Positions 52,889 through 61,888 of a stretch of 64,000 nt of DNA are shown here, piece by piece; position 1 is the stretch's first letter; each line of letters begins with the position of its first letter. The notes beneath the pieces were generated by a model that made no database searches, had not been told where the DNA came from, and saw only the letters and a program-made list of their open reading frames with translations. Source of the stretch: Microbacterium sediminis (GTDB lineage Bacteria; Actinomycetota; Actinomycetes; Actinomycetales; Microbacteriaceae); the NCBI RefSeq assembly GCF_004564075.1, contig NZ_CP038256.1:1612001-1676000 (forward strand). The letters are read 5' to 3'. The position numbers were made by a program, and so were the translations under genes.

Positions 52889-54438
52889 GCGCGGCGCCGG
52901 AGCGCGTGATCGCCCTGTGGCTGCCCGACTGGCCGGTCACGGCCTTCCTGCGCACGAGCGCGCGCGAGCTCGGCGGCGAGGCGGTGGATCCCCACCGGCC
53001 CATCGCCGTGCTGCACGCGAATCGCGTGGTCTCGTGCTCCCCGGCGGCGAGGTCGGCCGGCGTGCGCCGCGATCAGCGCCGCCGCGATGCGCAGTCCGCC
53101 TGCCCCGACCTGCTCATCGTCGCCGCCGATCCCGAGCGCGACGAGCGGGCCTTCCACGACGTGCTGCGCCTGCTGGAGGAGCTCTCCCCCGGCGCGGAGC
53201 CCCTGCAGCCGGGGCTCGCCGTGCTCCGCGCCCGCGGCCCCGCGCGGTTCTACGGCGGCGAGGAGGCCGCGGCGCGGACCCTCGTCGCCGCCCTCGAGGA
53301 GGCCGGCTATCCCGGCGTCCGCGCCGGAGTGGCCGACGGGGTGTTCACGGCCGAGCAGGCGGCCCGATCCCTCCGCGGCGGCGAGCGCCTCCGCGTCGTG
53401 CCGCCCGGGGCCTCCGCCGCCTTCCTCGCGCCGCTCCCCGTGAGCACGCTCGGCGATCCCCCGCTCGCGCTGCTGCTCGCCCGCCTCGGCGTGCAGACGC
53501 TCGGCGGCTTCGCGGGCCTCGACGCGCCCCTCGTGGCGGCCCGCCTGGGCGAGCACGGATCGCGGCTGCACCGCCTCGCCCAGGGCGCCGACTCCCGGGC
53601 GGTCGAGCCGCGCGTGCCGCCGCCGGAGTTCGCGCGCGAGCTCGCGCTGGAGCCGCCCCTGGAGCTCGCCGAGCAGGTGGCCTTCGCCGTCCGCACCACG
53701 GCCGAGAGCTTCTGCGACGCCCTGGGGGCCGCCGGCCTGGTGTGCACGGCCGTGCGTGTGACGATCGAGGACGACCGCGGCGGGCGCAGCGAGCGCATCT
53801 GGCAGCACCCCGTGAGCTTCGACGCCGCGAGCGTGGTCGATCGGGTGCGCTGGCAGCTGCAGCCGACCCCCGGGCACGAGGTGCCGCACGGCGCCGTCGC
53901 CCTCGTGCGCATCGAGCCCGAGGCCGTCGACGACGGCTCCGCCCACCAGCCGGCCCTGCTCGGCCAGGGATCCGACGAGCGGGCGCATCACGCCATGACG
54001 CGCATGCAGGCCTCGCTCGGGCACCTCGGCGTCCTGGTGCCCGCGATCGGCGGCGGCCGCTGGCTCGCCGAGCGCGAGGTGCACGTGCCGTGGGGCGAGG
54101 CTGCCGCGCCCTCCACCCATCGCGATCAGCCGTGGCCGGGCGCGCTGCCGTCGCCGCTGCCGTCGGAGATCTTCCGGGAACCCCGCCCCGCACGGGTGCA
54201 CGGGGCCTCCGGCGGGGCGGTGACGATCGACGAGCGCGGGCTGCTCACCGACGCCCCGGCCGTGCTCGACGGGCGGCGCATCGTCTCGTGGGCCGGCCCC
54301 TGGCCCGTCATCGAGCGCACGTGGGACGCCGCGCGCGCCCGCCGGGCCAATCGGTTCCAGCTCGTCGACGACCGGGGCGCGGCCTGGCTCGCCGTCCGCG
54401 AGGGCGAGCGCTGGTGGATCGAGGGGAGGTACGGCTGA
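52885..54438 (+). CDS. imuB: ImuB, Y-family polymerase-like mutasome hub
   Basis: 517 residues. Y-family fold: RVIALWLPDWPVTAFLRTSA, VLHANRVVSCSPAARSAGVR, GLAVLRARGPARFYGGEEAA, then PVSTLGDPPLALLLARLGVQ and TLGGFAGLDAPLVAARLGEH in the helix-hairpin region. The catalytic SIDE-type acidic motif is replaced (ARGPARFYGG), as in ImuB, which bridges DnaE2 and the sliding clamp but does not polymerise. A clamp-binding motif is not obvious; QLQPTPGHEVPHG and the C-terminal part are variable. The stop overlaps dnaE2 by one base (TGATG). Confidence 0.9.
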   Translation: MSAAPERVIALWLPDWPVTAFLRTSARELGGEAVDPHRPIAVLHANRVVSCSPAARSAGVRRDQRRRDAQSACPDLLIVAADPERDERAFHDVLRLLEELSPGAEPLQPGLAVLRARGPARFYGGEEAAARTLVAALEEAGYPGVRAGVADGVFTAEQAARSLRGGERLRVVPPGASAAFLAPLPVSTLGDPPLALLLARLGVQTLGGFAGLDAPLVAARLGEHGSRLHRLAQGADSRAVEPRVPPPEFARELALEPPLELAEQVAFAVRTTAESFCDALGAAGLVCTAVRVTIEDDRGGRSERIWQHPVSFDAASVVDRVRWQLQPTPGHEVPHGAVALVRIEPEAVDDGSAHQPALLGQGSDERAHHAMTRMQASLGHLGVLVPAIGGGRWLAEREVHVPWGEAAAPSTHRDQPWPGALPSPLPSEIFREPRPARVHGASGGAVTIDERGLLTDAPAVLDGRRIVSWAGPWPVIERTWDAARARRANRFQLVDDRGAAWLAVREGERWWIEGRYG

Positions 54439-57400
54439 TGGGGTTCAAGAACCCGCCGATCCCGTGGAACGAGCTCGAGCGCACCCTCAGCGGCCGGCGC
54501 CCCGACCCGCGGCCGGCGAACGCCGACGGCGGCGACAGCCCCGCGTGGAGCCGCAAGCGCGGCGCCTACGCGCCCCCGCCCCTGGAGCGGGGCACGAGCG
54601 CCACGCGCTACGCGGAGCTGCACGCGCACTCGTCGTACTCGTTCCTCGACGGCGCCTCGTCGCCCGAGGACCTCGTCGAGGAGGCGGAGCGCCTGGGTCT
54701 GGAGGCCCTCGCCGTCACGGATCACGACGGCTTCTACGGCATCGTCCGCTTCGCGGAGGCGGCCGAGCACACCTCGGTGCGCACGGTGTTCGGCTCCGAG
54801 CTGTCACTGGGTCTGCCTGCGCCGCAGAAGGGCGAGGCCGATCCGGTGGGCACGCATCTCCTCGCCCTCGCGCGCGGCGAGGAGGGGTACCACCGCCTGG
54901 CGGGGGCGATCACCCGGGCGCAGCTGCGCGGCGGCGAGAAGGGGCGCCCGGTCTACGACCTCGACGAGCTGGCCGATCAGGGCCGCGGCCACTGGGCCGT
55001 GCTCACCGGGTGCCGCAAGGGGGCGGTCGGGCGGGCGCTGGCCGGGCCCGTCGCGCGGGGCTCGGGCGATCTCTCGGCCGCGGAGGCGGCGCTGCGCGAC
55101 CTCGTCGACCGGTTCGGCCGCGACGGCGTCTACGTGGAGCTGACCCACCACGGCGATCCGCTCGACGACCGCCGCAACGACGCGCTCGCCGAGCTCGCCG
55201 CGCGCGCCGGCCTGCCCACCCTCGCGACGAACAACGTGCACTACGCCACCCCCGGCAAGGCGCGGCTGGCACAGGCGGTCGCCGCCATCCACGCCACCCG
55301 CAGCATGGACGACCTCGACGGCTGGCTGCCCGCGCACGATGCGGCCCACCTGCGATCGGGCGACGAGATGGCCCGCCTGTTCGCCCGCTATCCCGGCGCG
55401 GTCGAGCGCGCCGCCGCTCTCGCCGCCGAGCTGGAGTTCCCCCTGCGCCGCGCCAAGCCCGCGCTGCCCCGCCAGGAGGTCCCGGAGGGGCACACGCCGA
55501 TGTCGTACCTGCGCCAGCTCGTGTGGGCGGCGGTGCCGAGCCACTACCCGAACCTCGACGAGGACGGGCGGCGGCGCATCGCGCACGAGCTCGACGTGAT
55601 CGAGCAGAAGGACTTCCCCGGCTACTTCCTCATCGTCCACGACATCGTCGCCGAGGCCCGCCGCCGCGGCATCCTCTGCCAGGGCCGCGGGTCGGCCGCG
55701 GCGAGCGCGGTCTGCTACCTGCTCGACATCACCGCCGTCGACGCGATCGGCTACAACCTGCCCTTCGAGCGCTTCCTCTCGGCGGTGCGCGACGAGGAGC
55801 CCGACATCGACGTGGACTTCGACTCCGACCGCCGCGAGGAGATCATCCAGTGGGTCTACCAGCGCTACGGCCGCGAGCGGGCGGCGCAAGTGGCGAACGT
55901 CATCCAGTACCGCCCCAAGAACGCCGTGCGCGATGTCGCCCGCGCGCTGGGGTTCTCGCCGGGCCAGCAGGACGCCTGGTCGCGGCAGGTGGAGCGGTGG
56001 GGCGCGACGCTCGAGTCGGGGCCGGACCACGACATCCCCGCCCAGGTGATCGAGTACGCCACCGAGCTCATGAAGGCTCCCCGTCACCTCGGCATCCACT
56101 CCGGCGGCATGGTGCTCACCGACCGGCCGGTGGGAGAGGTCGTGCCCGTCGAGCACGCGCGCATGGAGAACCGCACGGTCATCCAGTGGGACAAGGACGA
56201 CGCCGCCTGGATGGGCCTGGTGAAGTTCGACCTGCTCGGGCTCGGCATGCTCTCGGCGCTGCAGCACTGCTTCGACCTCATCCGCGACGCCACGGGCGAG
56301 GAGTGGCAGCTGCGCGAGCTGCCCCGCGAGGAGCCCGCCGTCTACGACATGCTGTGCCGCGCCGACTCGATCGGGGTGTTCCAGGTGGAGTCCCGCGCGC
56401 AGATGGGGCTGCTCCCCCGCCTGCAGCCGCGCCGCTTCTACGACCTCGTCATCCAGATCGCCCTCATCCGCCCCGGCCCCATCCAGGGCGGGGCGGTGCA
56501 CCCGTTCGTCCGCCGCAAGATGGGTCGGGAGCCCGTCACCTACCCGCACCCGGATCTCGAGCCGGTGCTGGAGCGCACCAAGGGCGTGCCCATCTTCCAG
56601 GAGCAGCTCATGCAGATGGCGATGGTGATCGGCGACTGCACGGGCGAGGACGCCGACCTGCTGCGGCGCGCCATGGGCTCCAAGCGGGGGCTGGAGCGGA
56701 TCGAGAAGGTCCGCGAGAAGCTCTACGCCGGCATGGCCCGCCACGGACTCACGCCCGAGGCCGCCGACGCGATCTACGCGCAGATCCAGGCGTTCGCGAA
56801 CTTCGGCTTCGCCGAGTCGCACTCGCTGTCGTTCGGCCTGCTCGTCTACGCCAGCTCGTGGATCAAGCTGCACTACCCCGCCGCCTTCCTCGCGGGGCTG
56901 CTGCGCTCGCAGCCGATGGGCTTCTACTCCCCCGCCACGCTCACCGCCGACGCGCGCCGGCACGGCGTCGTGGTGCACCGCCCCGACATCAACCTGTCCG
57001 GCGCGCAGGAGACGCTCGAGCCGATCGACCCCTCGCGGCTCGGACCCACCGGGCGCGATGGCTGCCTGCGCTCGTTCGAGGGCGAGCCGCCGCCGTTCGA
57101 TCCCGACGCCCCGGACGAATCGGCCGCGCATCGCCGCGATGGCGGCTACGCGGTGCGCCTGGGGCTGGCGGGCGTGACCGGGGTGGGCCTGCGCTCCGCG
57201 CGGCGCATCGTCGCCGAGCGCGAGGAGAACGGGCCCTTCGCCTCGATGCACGACCTCGTGCGCCGCACCGGTCTCGCCGAGAACCAGCTCGAGGCGCTCG
57301 CTACGGCGGGGGCGTTCACGAGCCTCGGGCACGGCACGCGCGAGGCCCTGTGGATCGCCGGTGCCGCCGCCCAGGACCGCCCCGAGTTCCTCCCGGGCAC

Positions 57401-57851
57401 CGTGCAGGCCGTGCAGCCGCCGCTGTTTCCCGATCCGACGAGCTACGAGCGCCTCGCCAGCGACCTGTGGGCCACGGGCGTCTCGACCGACGACCACCCG
57501 ATCACCCACTTCCGCGCGGCCCTCGACGCCCGGGGCGTGGTCTCCTCCGCCGGCCTGCGCACGCACGAGACCGGGCGGCGCATCGAGGTCGCGGGGCTCG
57601 TCACCCACCGCCAGCGCCCCGCGACGGCCTCGGGGGTGACGTTCCTCAACCTCGAGGACGAGTTCGGGCTGATCAACGTCATCTGCTCGCAGGGGGCCTG
57701 GAGCCGCTTCCGGGCCGTGGTGCGCGACAGCCCCGCGCTCATCGCGCGCGGCATCCTCGAGCGCTCTCCCGAGGGGGTGATCAACCTCGTGGCCGACGGC
57801 TTCGAGGATCTGCGCGTCGGCATCGGCCATCGATCGCGGGACTTCCGATGA
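54438..57851 (+). CDS. dnaE2: Error-prone DNA polymerase DnaE2
   Basis: 1137 residues, C-family polymerase for damage-induced mutagenesis. PHP domain near 55-110: ELHAHSSYSFLDGASSPEDL and VTDHDGFYGIVRF. Polymerase core: GYFLIVHDIVAEARRRGILC, QGRGSAAASAVCYLLDITAV, catalytic acids in EEPDIDVDFDSDRREEIIQW and DLLGLGMLSALQ. Then GVFQVESRAQMGLLPRLQPR, QEQLMQMAMVIGDCTGEDAD and the C-terminal HhH/OB region. Shorter than DnaE1 and without its tau-binding tail. It is the catalytic member of the SOS mutasome. Confidence 0.95.
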   Translation: MGFKNPPIPWNELERTLSGRRPDPRPANADGGDSPAWSRKRGAYAPPPLERGTSATRYAELHAHSSYSFLDGASSPEDLVEEAERLGLEALAVTDHDGFYGIVRFAEAAEHTSVRTVFGSELSLGLPAPQKGEADPVGTHLLALARGEEGYHRLAGAITRAQLRGGEKGRPVYDLDELADQGRGHWAVLTGCRKGAVGRALAGPVARGSGDLSAAEAALRDLVDRFGRDGVYVELTHHGDPLDDRRNDALAELAARAGLPTLATNNVHYATPGKARLAQAVAAIHATRSMDDLDGWLPAHDAAHLRSGDEMARLFARYPGAVERAAALAAELEFPLRRAKPALPRQEVPEGHTPMSYLRQLVWAAVPSHYPNLDEDGRRRIAHELDVIEQKDFPGYFLIVHDIVAEARRRGILCQGRGSAAASAVCYLLDITAVDAIGYNLPFERFLSAVRDEEPDIDVDFDSDRREEIIQWVYQRYGRERAAQVANVIQYRPKNAVRDVARALGFSPGQQDAWSRQVERWGATLESGPDHDIPAQVIEYATELMKAPRHLGIHSGGMVLTDRPVGEVVPVEHARMENRTVIQWDKDDAAWMGLVKFDLLGLGMLSALQHCFDLIRDATGEEWQLRELPREEPAVYDMLCRADSIGVFQVESRAQMGLLPRLQPRRFYDLVIQIALIRPGPIQGGAVHPFVRRKMGREPVTYPHPDLEPVLERTKGVPIFQEQLMQMAMVIGDCTGEDADLLRRAMGSKRGLERIEKVREKLYAGMARHGLTPEAADAIYAQIQAFANFGFAESHSLSFGLLVYASSWIKLHYPAAFLAGLLRSQPMGFYSPATLTADARRHGVVVHRPDINLSGAQETLEPIDPSRLGPTGRDGCLRSFEGEPPPFDPDAPDESAAHRRDGGYAVRLGLAGVTGVGLRSARRIVAEREENGPFASMHDLVRRTGLAENQLEALATAGAFTSLGHGTREALWIAGAAAQDRPEFLPGTVQAVQPPLFPDPTSYERLASDLWATGVSTDDHPITHFRAALDARGVVSSAGLRTHETGRRIEVAGLVTHRQRPATASGVTFLNLEDEFGLINVICSQGAWSRFRAVVRDSPALIARGILERSPEGVINLVADGFEDLRVGIGHRSRDFR

Positions 57852-57904
57852 TCCCGCGGCCGCTCGCTCGCGCCGCCGCCGTCGAGAATGTCCGACCCCC
57901 GCCG

Positions 57905-57910
57905 TAGTCT
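57905..57910 (+). promoter_or_regulatory. -10 hexamer TAGTCT of the SRAP gene, leaderless spacing
   Basis: TAGTCT ends six bases before the ATG at 57917. The gap to dnaE2 is 65 bases and shows no LexA box, so the SRAP gene has its own promoter. Confidence 0.55.
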
Positions 57911-57916
57911 GGCGGC

Positions 57917-58624
57917 ATGTGCGGACGGTTCGTCGTGGTCAACGTGGGCGGGGAGCTCGTCAGCGAGCTGCGCGTGGATCTCGTGGGCGACGATCTGCCC
58001 GAGCCGTCGTACAACGTGGCCCCGACCGATCCGGTCGCCATCGTGCTCGACTCGGCCAAGACCGATCCCCCCACGCGCCGGCTCGAGCGGGCGCGCTGGG
58101 GCCTCGTGCCCTCGTGGGCGAAGGACGTCTCGATCGGCGCGCGCGCCTTCAACGCCCGGGCCGAGGAGCTCGAGGACAAGCGCATGTTCCAGAAGGCCCT
58201 CGCCAAGCGCCGCGCGATCGTCCCCGCCACCGGGTACTACGAGTGGCAGCAGCAGACCGACCGGAAGGTGCCGCACTTCATCCACCCCGCCGACGGCTCC
58301 CCGCTGCTGTTCGCCGGCCTCTACGAGTGGTGGAAGGACCCGTCCAAGGCCGACGACGATCCGCAGCGGTGGGTGCTGAGCTTCACGATCCTCACGCGCG
58401 AGTCGATCGGCGCGCTCGGCTCGATCCACGGGCGCATGCCGGTGTTCGTCGACTCCGAGCACGCCGACGCGTGGCTCGATCCCACCATCACGCACCCGCG
58501 CGACGTGCTCGACGCCGCGCTGGACGACGCCCCGCGGGTCGCGGAGGGCCTCGAGTACTACCCCGTCGACTCCGCCGTGGGCAACGTGCGCAACAACACC
58601 CCGGAGCTCATCGAGCCCGTCTGA
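57917..58624 (+). CDS. SRAP-domain (YedK/HMCES) abasic-site crosslinking protein
   Basis: 235 residues. It covalently caps abasic sites in single-stranded DNA through Cys2. All catalytic features are present: MCGRFVVV, SYNVAPTDPVAIV, FNARAEELEDKRMFQKALAK, Glu in IVPATGYYEWQQQTD and His in SIHGRMPVFVDSEHADAWLD. The location next to dnaE2 fits a damage-tolerance role. Convergent with nothing; the next gene follows 20 bases on. Confidence 0.95.
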   Translation: MCGRFVVVNVGGELVSELRVDLVGDDLPEPSYNVAPTDPVAIVLDSAKTDPPTRRLERARWGLVPSWAKDVSIGARAFNARAEELEDKRMFQKALAKRRAIVPATGYYEWQQQTDRKVPHFIHPADGSPLLFAGLYEWWKDPSKADDDPQRWVLSFTILTRESIGALGSIHGRMPVFVDSEHADAWLDPTITHPRDVLDAALDDAPRVAEGLEYYPVDSAVGNVRNNTPELIEPV

Positions 58625-58632
58625 GGCCTCGC

Positions 58633-58638
58633 TACAGT
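58633..58638 (+). promoter_or_regulatory. -10 hexamer TACAGT of the hydrolase gene, leaderless spacing
   Basis: TACAGT ends six bases before the ATG at 58645. Confidence 0.55.
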
Positions 58639-58644
58639 CGTGCC

Positions 58645-59199
58645 ATGAGCATCACGCGCGCGATCATCATCCACGGCTACGGGGCCGATCCGACCTCCCA
58701 CTGGTTCCCGTGGCTGGCCGAGCAGCTCACCGCCGCGGGCGTCGAGACCGCGATCCCCACGCTGCCGGATCCGCTCGATCCCCGCGAGGACGTGTGGCGC
58801 TCCCGCGCCGCCGAGGCCATCGGCACGCCCGACGAGCACACCGCGATCATCGCCCACAGCCTCGGCTGCCTCACGGCGCTGCGGGTGTTCGCCGACGCCG
58901 GCCCCGACGCGCGGCTCGGCGCCCTCGTGCTCGTCAGCGGCTTCCTCGAGAGGCTGCCGGGCTTCGCGGCGCTCGACGCATTCATCGGCGACGGCCTCGA
59001 CGTCGCGGCCATGAGCGAGCGCATCGATCGGGTCACGCTCATCCGCTCCGACGACGACACGATCGTGCCGCCCTCGCTCACCGACGCCCTCGCCCGCGCG
59101 CTCGGCGCCGAGGCGATCGTCGTGCCCGGCGCCGGTCACTTCCTCGGCGCCGACGGCAACCTCACCCTCGAGGCGGCGCGCGACGCGGTCCTGGGCTGA
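58645..59199 (+). CDS. RBBP9/YdeN-like serine hydrolase
   Basis: 184 residues, a compact alpha/beta hydrolase. It begins ITRAIIIHGYGADPTSHWFP, has the nucleophile elbow AHSLGCLTALRVFA with Ser (about residue 74), the acid in IRSDDDTIVPP and the His in VPGAGHFLGADGNLTLEAA. The substrate is unknown. Monocistronic, between the SRAP gene and thiL (opposite strand). Confidence 0.88.
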   Translation: MSITRAIIIHGYGADPTSHWFPWLAEQLTAAGVETAIPTLPDPLDPREDVWRSRAAEAIGTPDEHTAIIAHSLGCLTALRVFADAGPDARLGALVLVSGFLERLPGFAALDAFIGDGLDVAAMSERIDRVTLIRSDDDTIVPPSLTDALARALGAEAIVVPGAGHFLGADGNLTLEAARDAVLG

Positions 59200-59225
59200 C
59201 CGCGACCGCGCGGACCGGCCGGCGC

Positions 59226-60200
59226 TCAGCCGGTGCGCGCGTCCCAGTCGGCGTAGGGATCCCAGCCGCCGCGGCGGTCGTACGGTGCGCCGTCGACGAG
59301 CACCCCCGAGCCCTCGCGCACCCGGCCGATCGCGCGGAACCCGGGCGGCAGCGGCTCGGCGGCGAACGTCGCCAGCAGCGCGTGGTCCTCGCCGCCCTCC
59401 AGCGCGGCCGCGACGTCCGGCCCGAGACCCGAGGGGTCCAGGTCGATCGCCACGCCCGAGGCCTCGGCCATCCGGCTGGCGTCGAGGGCGAGGCCGTCGG
59501 AGACGTCCATCATCGCCTTCGCGCCGGCCACCGCGGCCATCGCGCCGAGGCCGATCGGGGGCGCCGGCCGCAGCTGCGCCTCCAGCAGCGCCGCCTCCCC
59601 CGCGCGGAGGGCCGCCGCATCGACCGGCACCGGGTCGCCCGCGGCATCGCGGAAGCGCCCGAAGAGGATCGCGAGGCCGCGGCCGGCGAGGCCCAGCTCG
59701 CCGGCGATCGCGACGACGTCGCCCGGCTCGGCGCCCGATCGCAGCACCGGTGCGCGGCCCTCGAGATCGCCCAGGGCGGTGACGGCGACCGTGAGCGTGT
59801 CCGAGACCGTCAGGTCGCCGCCCACGACCGCGCACCCCGGCGCGAGCGCCTCGCACGCCTCGCGCAGGCCGTCGGCCAGCGCCTCGACGAACGCGATCCG
59901 CGTGTCGGCGGGCATCGCCAGGGCCACGAGCAGCGCCGTCGGGCGCGCACCCATCGCCGCCACGTCGGCCAGGTTGACCGCGGCGGCCTTCCAGCCCAGG
60001 TCGTAGCCGCGGGACCATGCCAGGCGGAAGTCCGGGCCGTGCACGAGGGTGTCGGTCGTCGCCACCACGGATCCCGCGGGCGCCGCCACCACGGCCGCGT
60101 CGTCGCCCGGGCCGACGAGGGCCGCCGACGCGCGTCCCGTGCGTGCCGCGATGCGCCGCAGCACCTCTCGCTCGCTCAGGTCGCCGACGGTCGTGTCCAT
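59226..60200 (-). CDS. thiL: Thiamine-monophosphate kinase
   Basis: 324 residues, PurM-like fold; it makes thiamine diphosphate from thiamine monophosphate. Markers: ALVGPGDDAAVVAAPAGSVV, TTDTLVHGPDFRLAW, GWKAAAVNLADVAAMGARPT, GCAVVGGDLTVSD, the active-site MMDVSDGLALDASRMA and GEDHALLATF. TACGCT is seven bases before the ATG. The gene belongs to the murA...thiL conserved run; a divergent DUF3515 gene starts 122 bases away. Confidence 0.95.
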   Translation of the reverse strand: MDTTVGDLSEREVLRRIAARTGRASAALVGPGDDAAVVAAPAGSVVATTDTLVHGPDFRLAWSRGYDLGWKAAAVNLADVAAMGARPTALLVALAMPADTRIAFVEALADGLREACEALAPGCAVVGGDLTVSDTLTVAVTALGDLEGRAPVLRSGAEPGDVVAIAGELGLAGRGLAILFGRFRDAAGDPVPVDAAALRAGEAALLEAQLRPAPPIGLGAMAAVAGAKAMMDVSDGLALDASRMAEASGVAIDLDPSGLGPDVAAALEGGEDHALLATFAAEPLPPGFRAIGRVREGSGVLVDGAPYDRRGGWDPYADWDARTG

Positions 60201-60207
60201 TCCCGTC

Positions 60208-60213
60208 AGCGTA
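60208..60213 (-). promoter_or_regulatory. -10 hexamer TACGCT of thiL, leaderless spacing
   Basis: TACGCT on the minus strand ends seven bases before the thiL ATG. Confidence 0.55.
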
Positions 60214-60310
60214 GCCGCGGCGCCCCGCGCCCGCCGAACCGGGGCCGCCGCCGGCACGGGCCCACGCCCACGCCGTGCCGCGCACAGCGGTTCCACACGG
60301 CGCGGGCGCC

Positions 60311-60316
60311 TACCCT
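60311..60316 (+). promoter_or_regulatory. -10 hexamer TACCCT of the DUF3515 gene
   Basis: TACCCT ends six bases before the GTG at 60323. The gap GGAGGG could also act as a Shine-Dalgarno sequence, though too close to the start. Confidence 0.5.
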
Positions 60317-60322
60317 GGAGGG

Positions 60323-60790
60323 GTGATCCGTCGCCTCCTCGCCATCGCCGTCGCGACCGCCGGTCTCGCGCTCTCGGGATGCGCCGCGACCGTTCACCTC
60401 GAGGCCCAGCCGCTGGCGAACAGCGAGGCGTGCGCCGAGGTGTCGGTGCGCCTGCCCGACGCACTGGGCGACCTGAAGCGGCAGTGGACCGACGCGCAGG
60501 CCACGGCTGCGTGGGGCGACGAGGCGGTGGTGCTCGGCTGCGGGCTCGAGGAGCTCGCCCCCACCACGCTGCAGTGCGTGCGCGTGGGCGGCGTGGACTG
60601 GGTCGTCAACGACGAGGACTTCCCGCGGCAGTCGCTCGCGACCTACGGTCGCAACCCCGCCGTGATCGTGTCGGTGGACACCGAGGTGATCTCGGGCGGC
60701 GACGTCGTGCAGGCGCTGTCGGCGGCGGTCTCGACCCTCGAGGTCACCGGCGCGTGTGTGGACCCCGACGAGGCGACGCCCGTCGAGTAG
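60323..60790 (+). CDS. DUF3515 lipoprotein
   Basis: 155 residues. A lipoprotein signal with anchor Cys20 (LALSGCAA) is followed by the family core EACAEVSVRLPDALGDLKRQ, GCGLEELAPTTLQCVRVGGV and DWVVNDEDFPRQSLATYGRN. Function unknown. Actinobacteria commonly place it between thiL and ddl, as here, which suggests an envelope role. Three bases separate its stop from the convergent ddl stop. Confidence 0.88.
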   Translation: MIRRLLAIAVATAGLALSGCAATVHLEAQPLANSEACAEVSVRLPDALGDLKRQWTDAQATAAWGDEAVVLGCGLEELAPTTLQCVRVGGVDWVVNDEDFPRQSLATYGRNPAVIVSVDTEVISGGDVVQALSAAVSTLEVTGACVDPDEATPVE

Positions 60791-60793
60791 GCC

Positions 60794-61888
60794 CTACGCC
60801 GCCCGCTCGAGCCCGAGCTCGATGAGCTCGGCGATGAGGTCGGCGTAGCTCAGCCCCGACGCGATCCAGCACTTCGGGTACATCGAGATCGGCGTGAAGC
60901 CCGGCATGGTGTTGAGCTCGTTGACGACGACCTCTCCCGCGTCGGTCAGGAACACGTCCACGCGCGCGAGCCCGCGGCCGTCGACGGCGTCGAACGCCCG
61001 GGCCCCGACCTCGCGAATCCGCGCGATCTCGTCGTCGGTCAGCTGCGCGGGACACACGACCTCCGCGCCGTCGCCGCCGAGGTACTTGCCCTCGAAGTCG
61101 TAGAACTCGCGCGTGGTGAGCACGATCTCGCCCGGCAGCGAGGTGCGCGTCGCCTCGCCACCACGGCCCTCGAGCACCGCGACCTCGATCTCGCGGCCGA
61201 CCATGCCGACCTCGACGAGCACCTTGTCGTCCTCCGCGAACGCCACGCGCATCGCCTCGTCGAGCTCGGACGCGTCGTGCGCCTTCGACACGCCGACGCT
61301 CGATCCGGCGCGGGCGGGCTTGACGAACACCGGGTAGCCGAGCGCGTCGATCCGCCCCCGGACCGCCTCCGGCTCCGAGGCCCACTGCGACGCGCGCACG
61401 GTCACCCAGGGCGCCACCGCGATGCCCTCGGCCTGGAGGGCGATCTTCATGAAGTGCTTGTCCATGCACATCGCGGAATCCAGCACGCCGCCGCCGGCGT
61501 ACGGGATCTCGAGGATGTCGAGGAAGCCCTGCATCGTGCCGTCCTCGCCGTGCACGCCGTGCAGGATCGGCAGCACCACGTCGACGTCGCCGAGGGACTC
61601 GATCGTCCCGTCGTCGCGACGCACGCGCAGCTCGCGCCCCTCGCCGGGCATCGGCCACAGCACGCGCGTGCCGTTGTCGACGACCTCGGGCAGCTTCTGC
61701 GCGTCCAGCGCGAACCGCGACGGATCGTCCTGCTCGAGGACGAACACCCCCTCGCGCGTGATCCCCACGGGGATCACGGCGTAGCGGTCACGATCGATCG
61801 CGCCGAGCACTCCCCCCGCCGTCGCGGAAGAGATCGCGTGCTCGCTGGAACGCCCTCCGAAGAGCACCGCCACGGTCGTCTTGGCCAT
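60794..61888 (-). CDS. ddl: D-alanine--D-alanine ligase
   Basis: 364 residues. N-terminal KTTVAVLFGGRSSEHAISSA, then VLPILHGVHGEDGTMQGFLD, YPVFVKPARAGSSVGVSKAH (ATP-grasp) and the metal site RVDVFLTDAGEVVVNELNTM. It makes the D-Ala-D-Ala dipeptide for peptidoglycan. The start at 61888 was chosen because AGAGGA lies six bases before it; an ATG 11 codons upstream gives a non-family leader. The first 101 bases overlap the gpsA 3' end. Confidence 0.96.
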   Translation of the reverse strand: MAKTTVAVLFGGRSSEHAISSATAGGVLGAIDRDRYAVIPVGITREGVFVLEQDDPSRFALDAQKLPEVVDNGTRVLWPMPGEGRELRVRRDDGTIESLGDVDVVLPILHGVHGEDGTMQGFLDILEIPYAGGGVLDSAMCMDKHFMKIALQAEGIAVAPWVTVRASQWASEPEAVRGRIDALGYPVFVKPARAGSSVGVSKAHDASELDEAMRVAFAEDDKVLVEVGMVGREIEVAVLEGRGGEATRTSLPGEIVLTTREFYDFEGKYLGGDGAEVVCPAQLTDDEIARIREVGARAFDAVDGRGLARVDVFLTDAGEVVVNELNTMPGFTPISMYPKCWIASGLSYADLIAELIELGLERAA

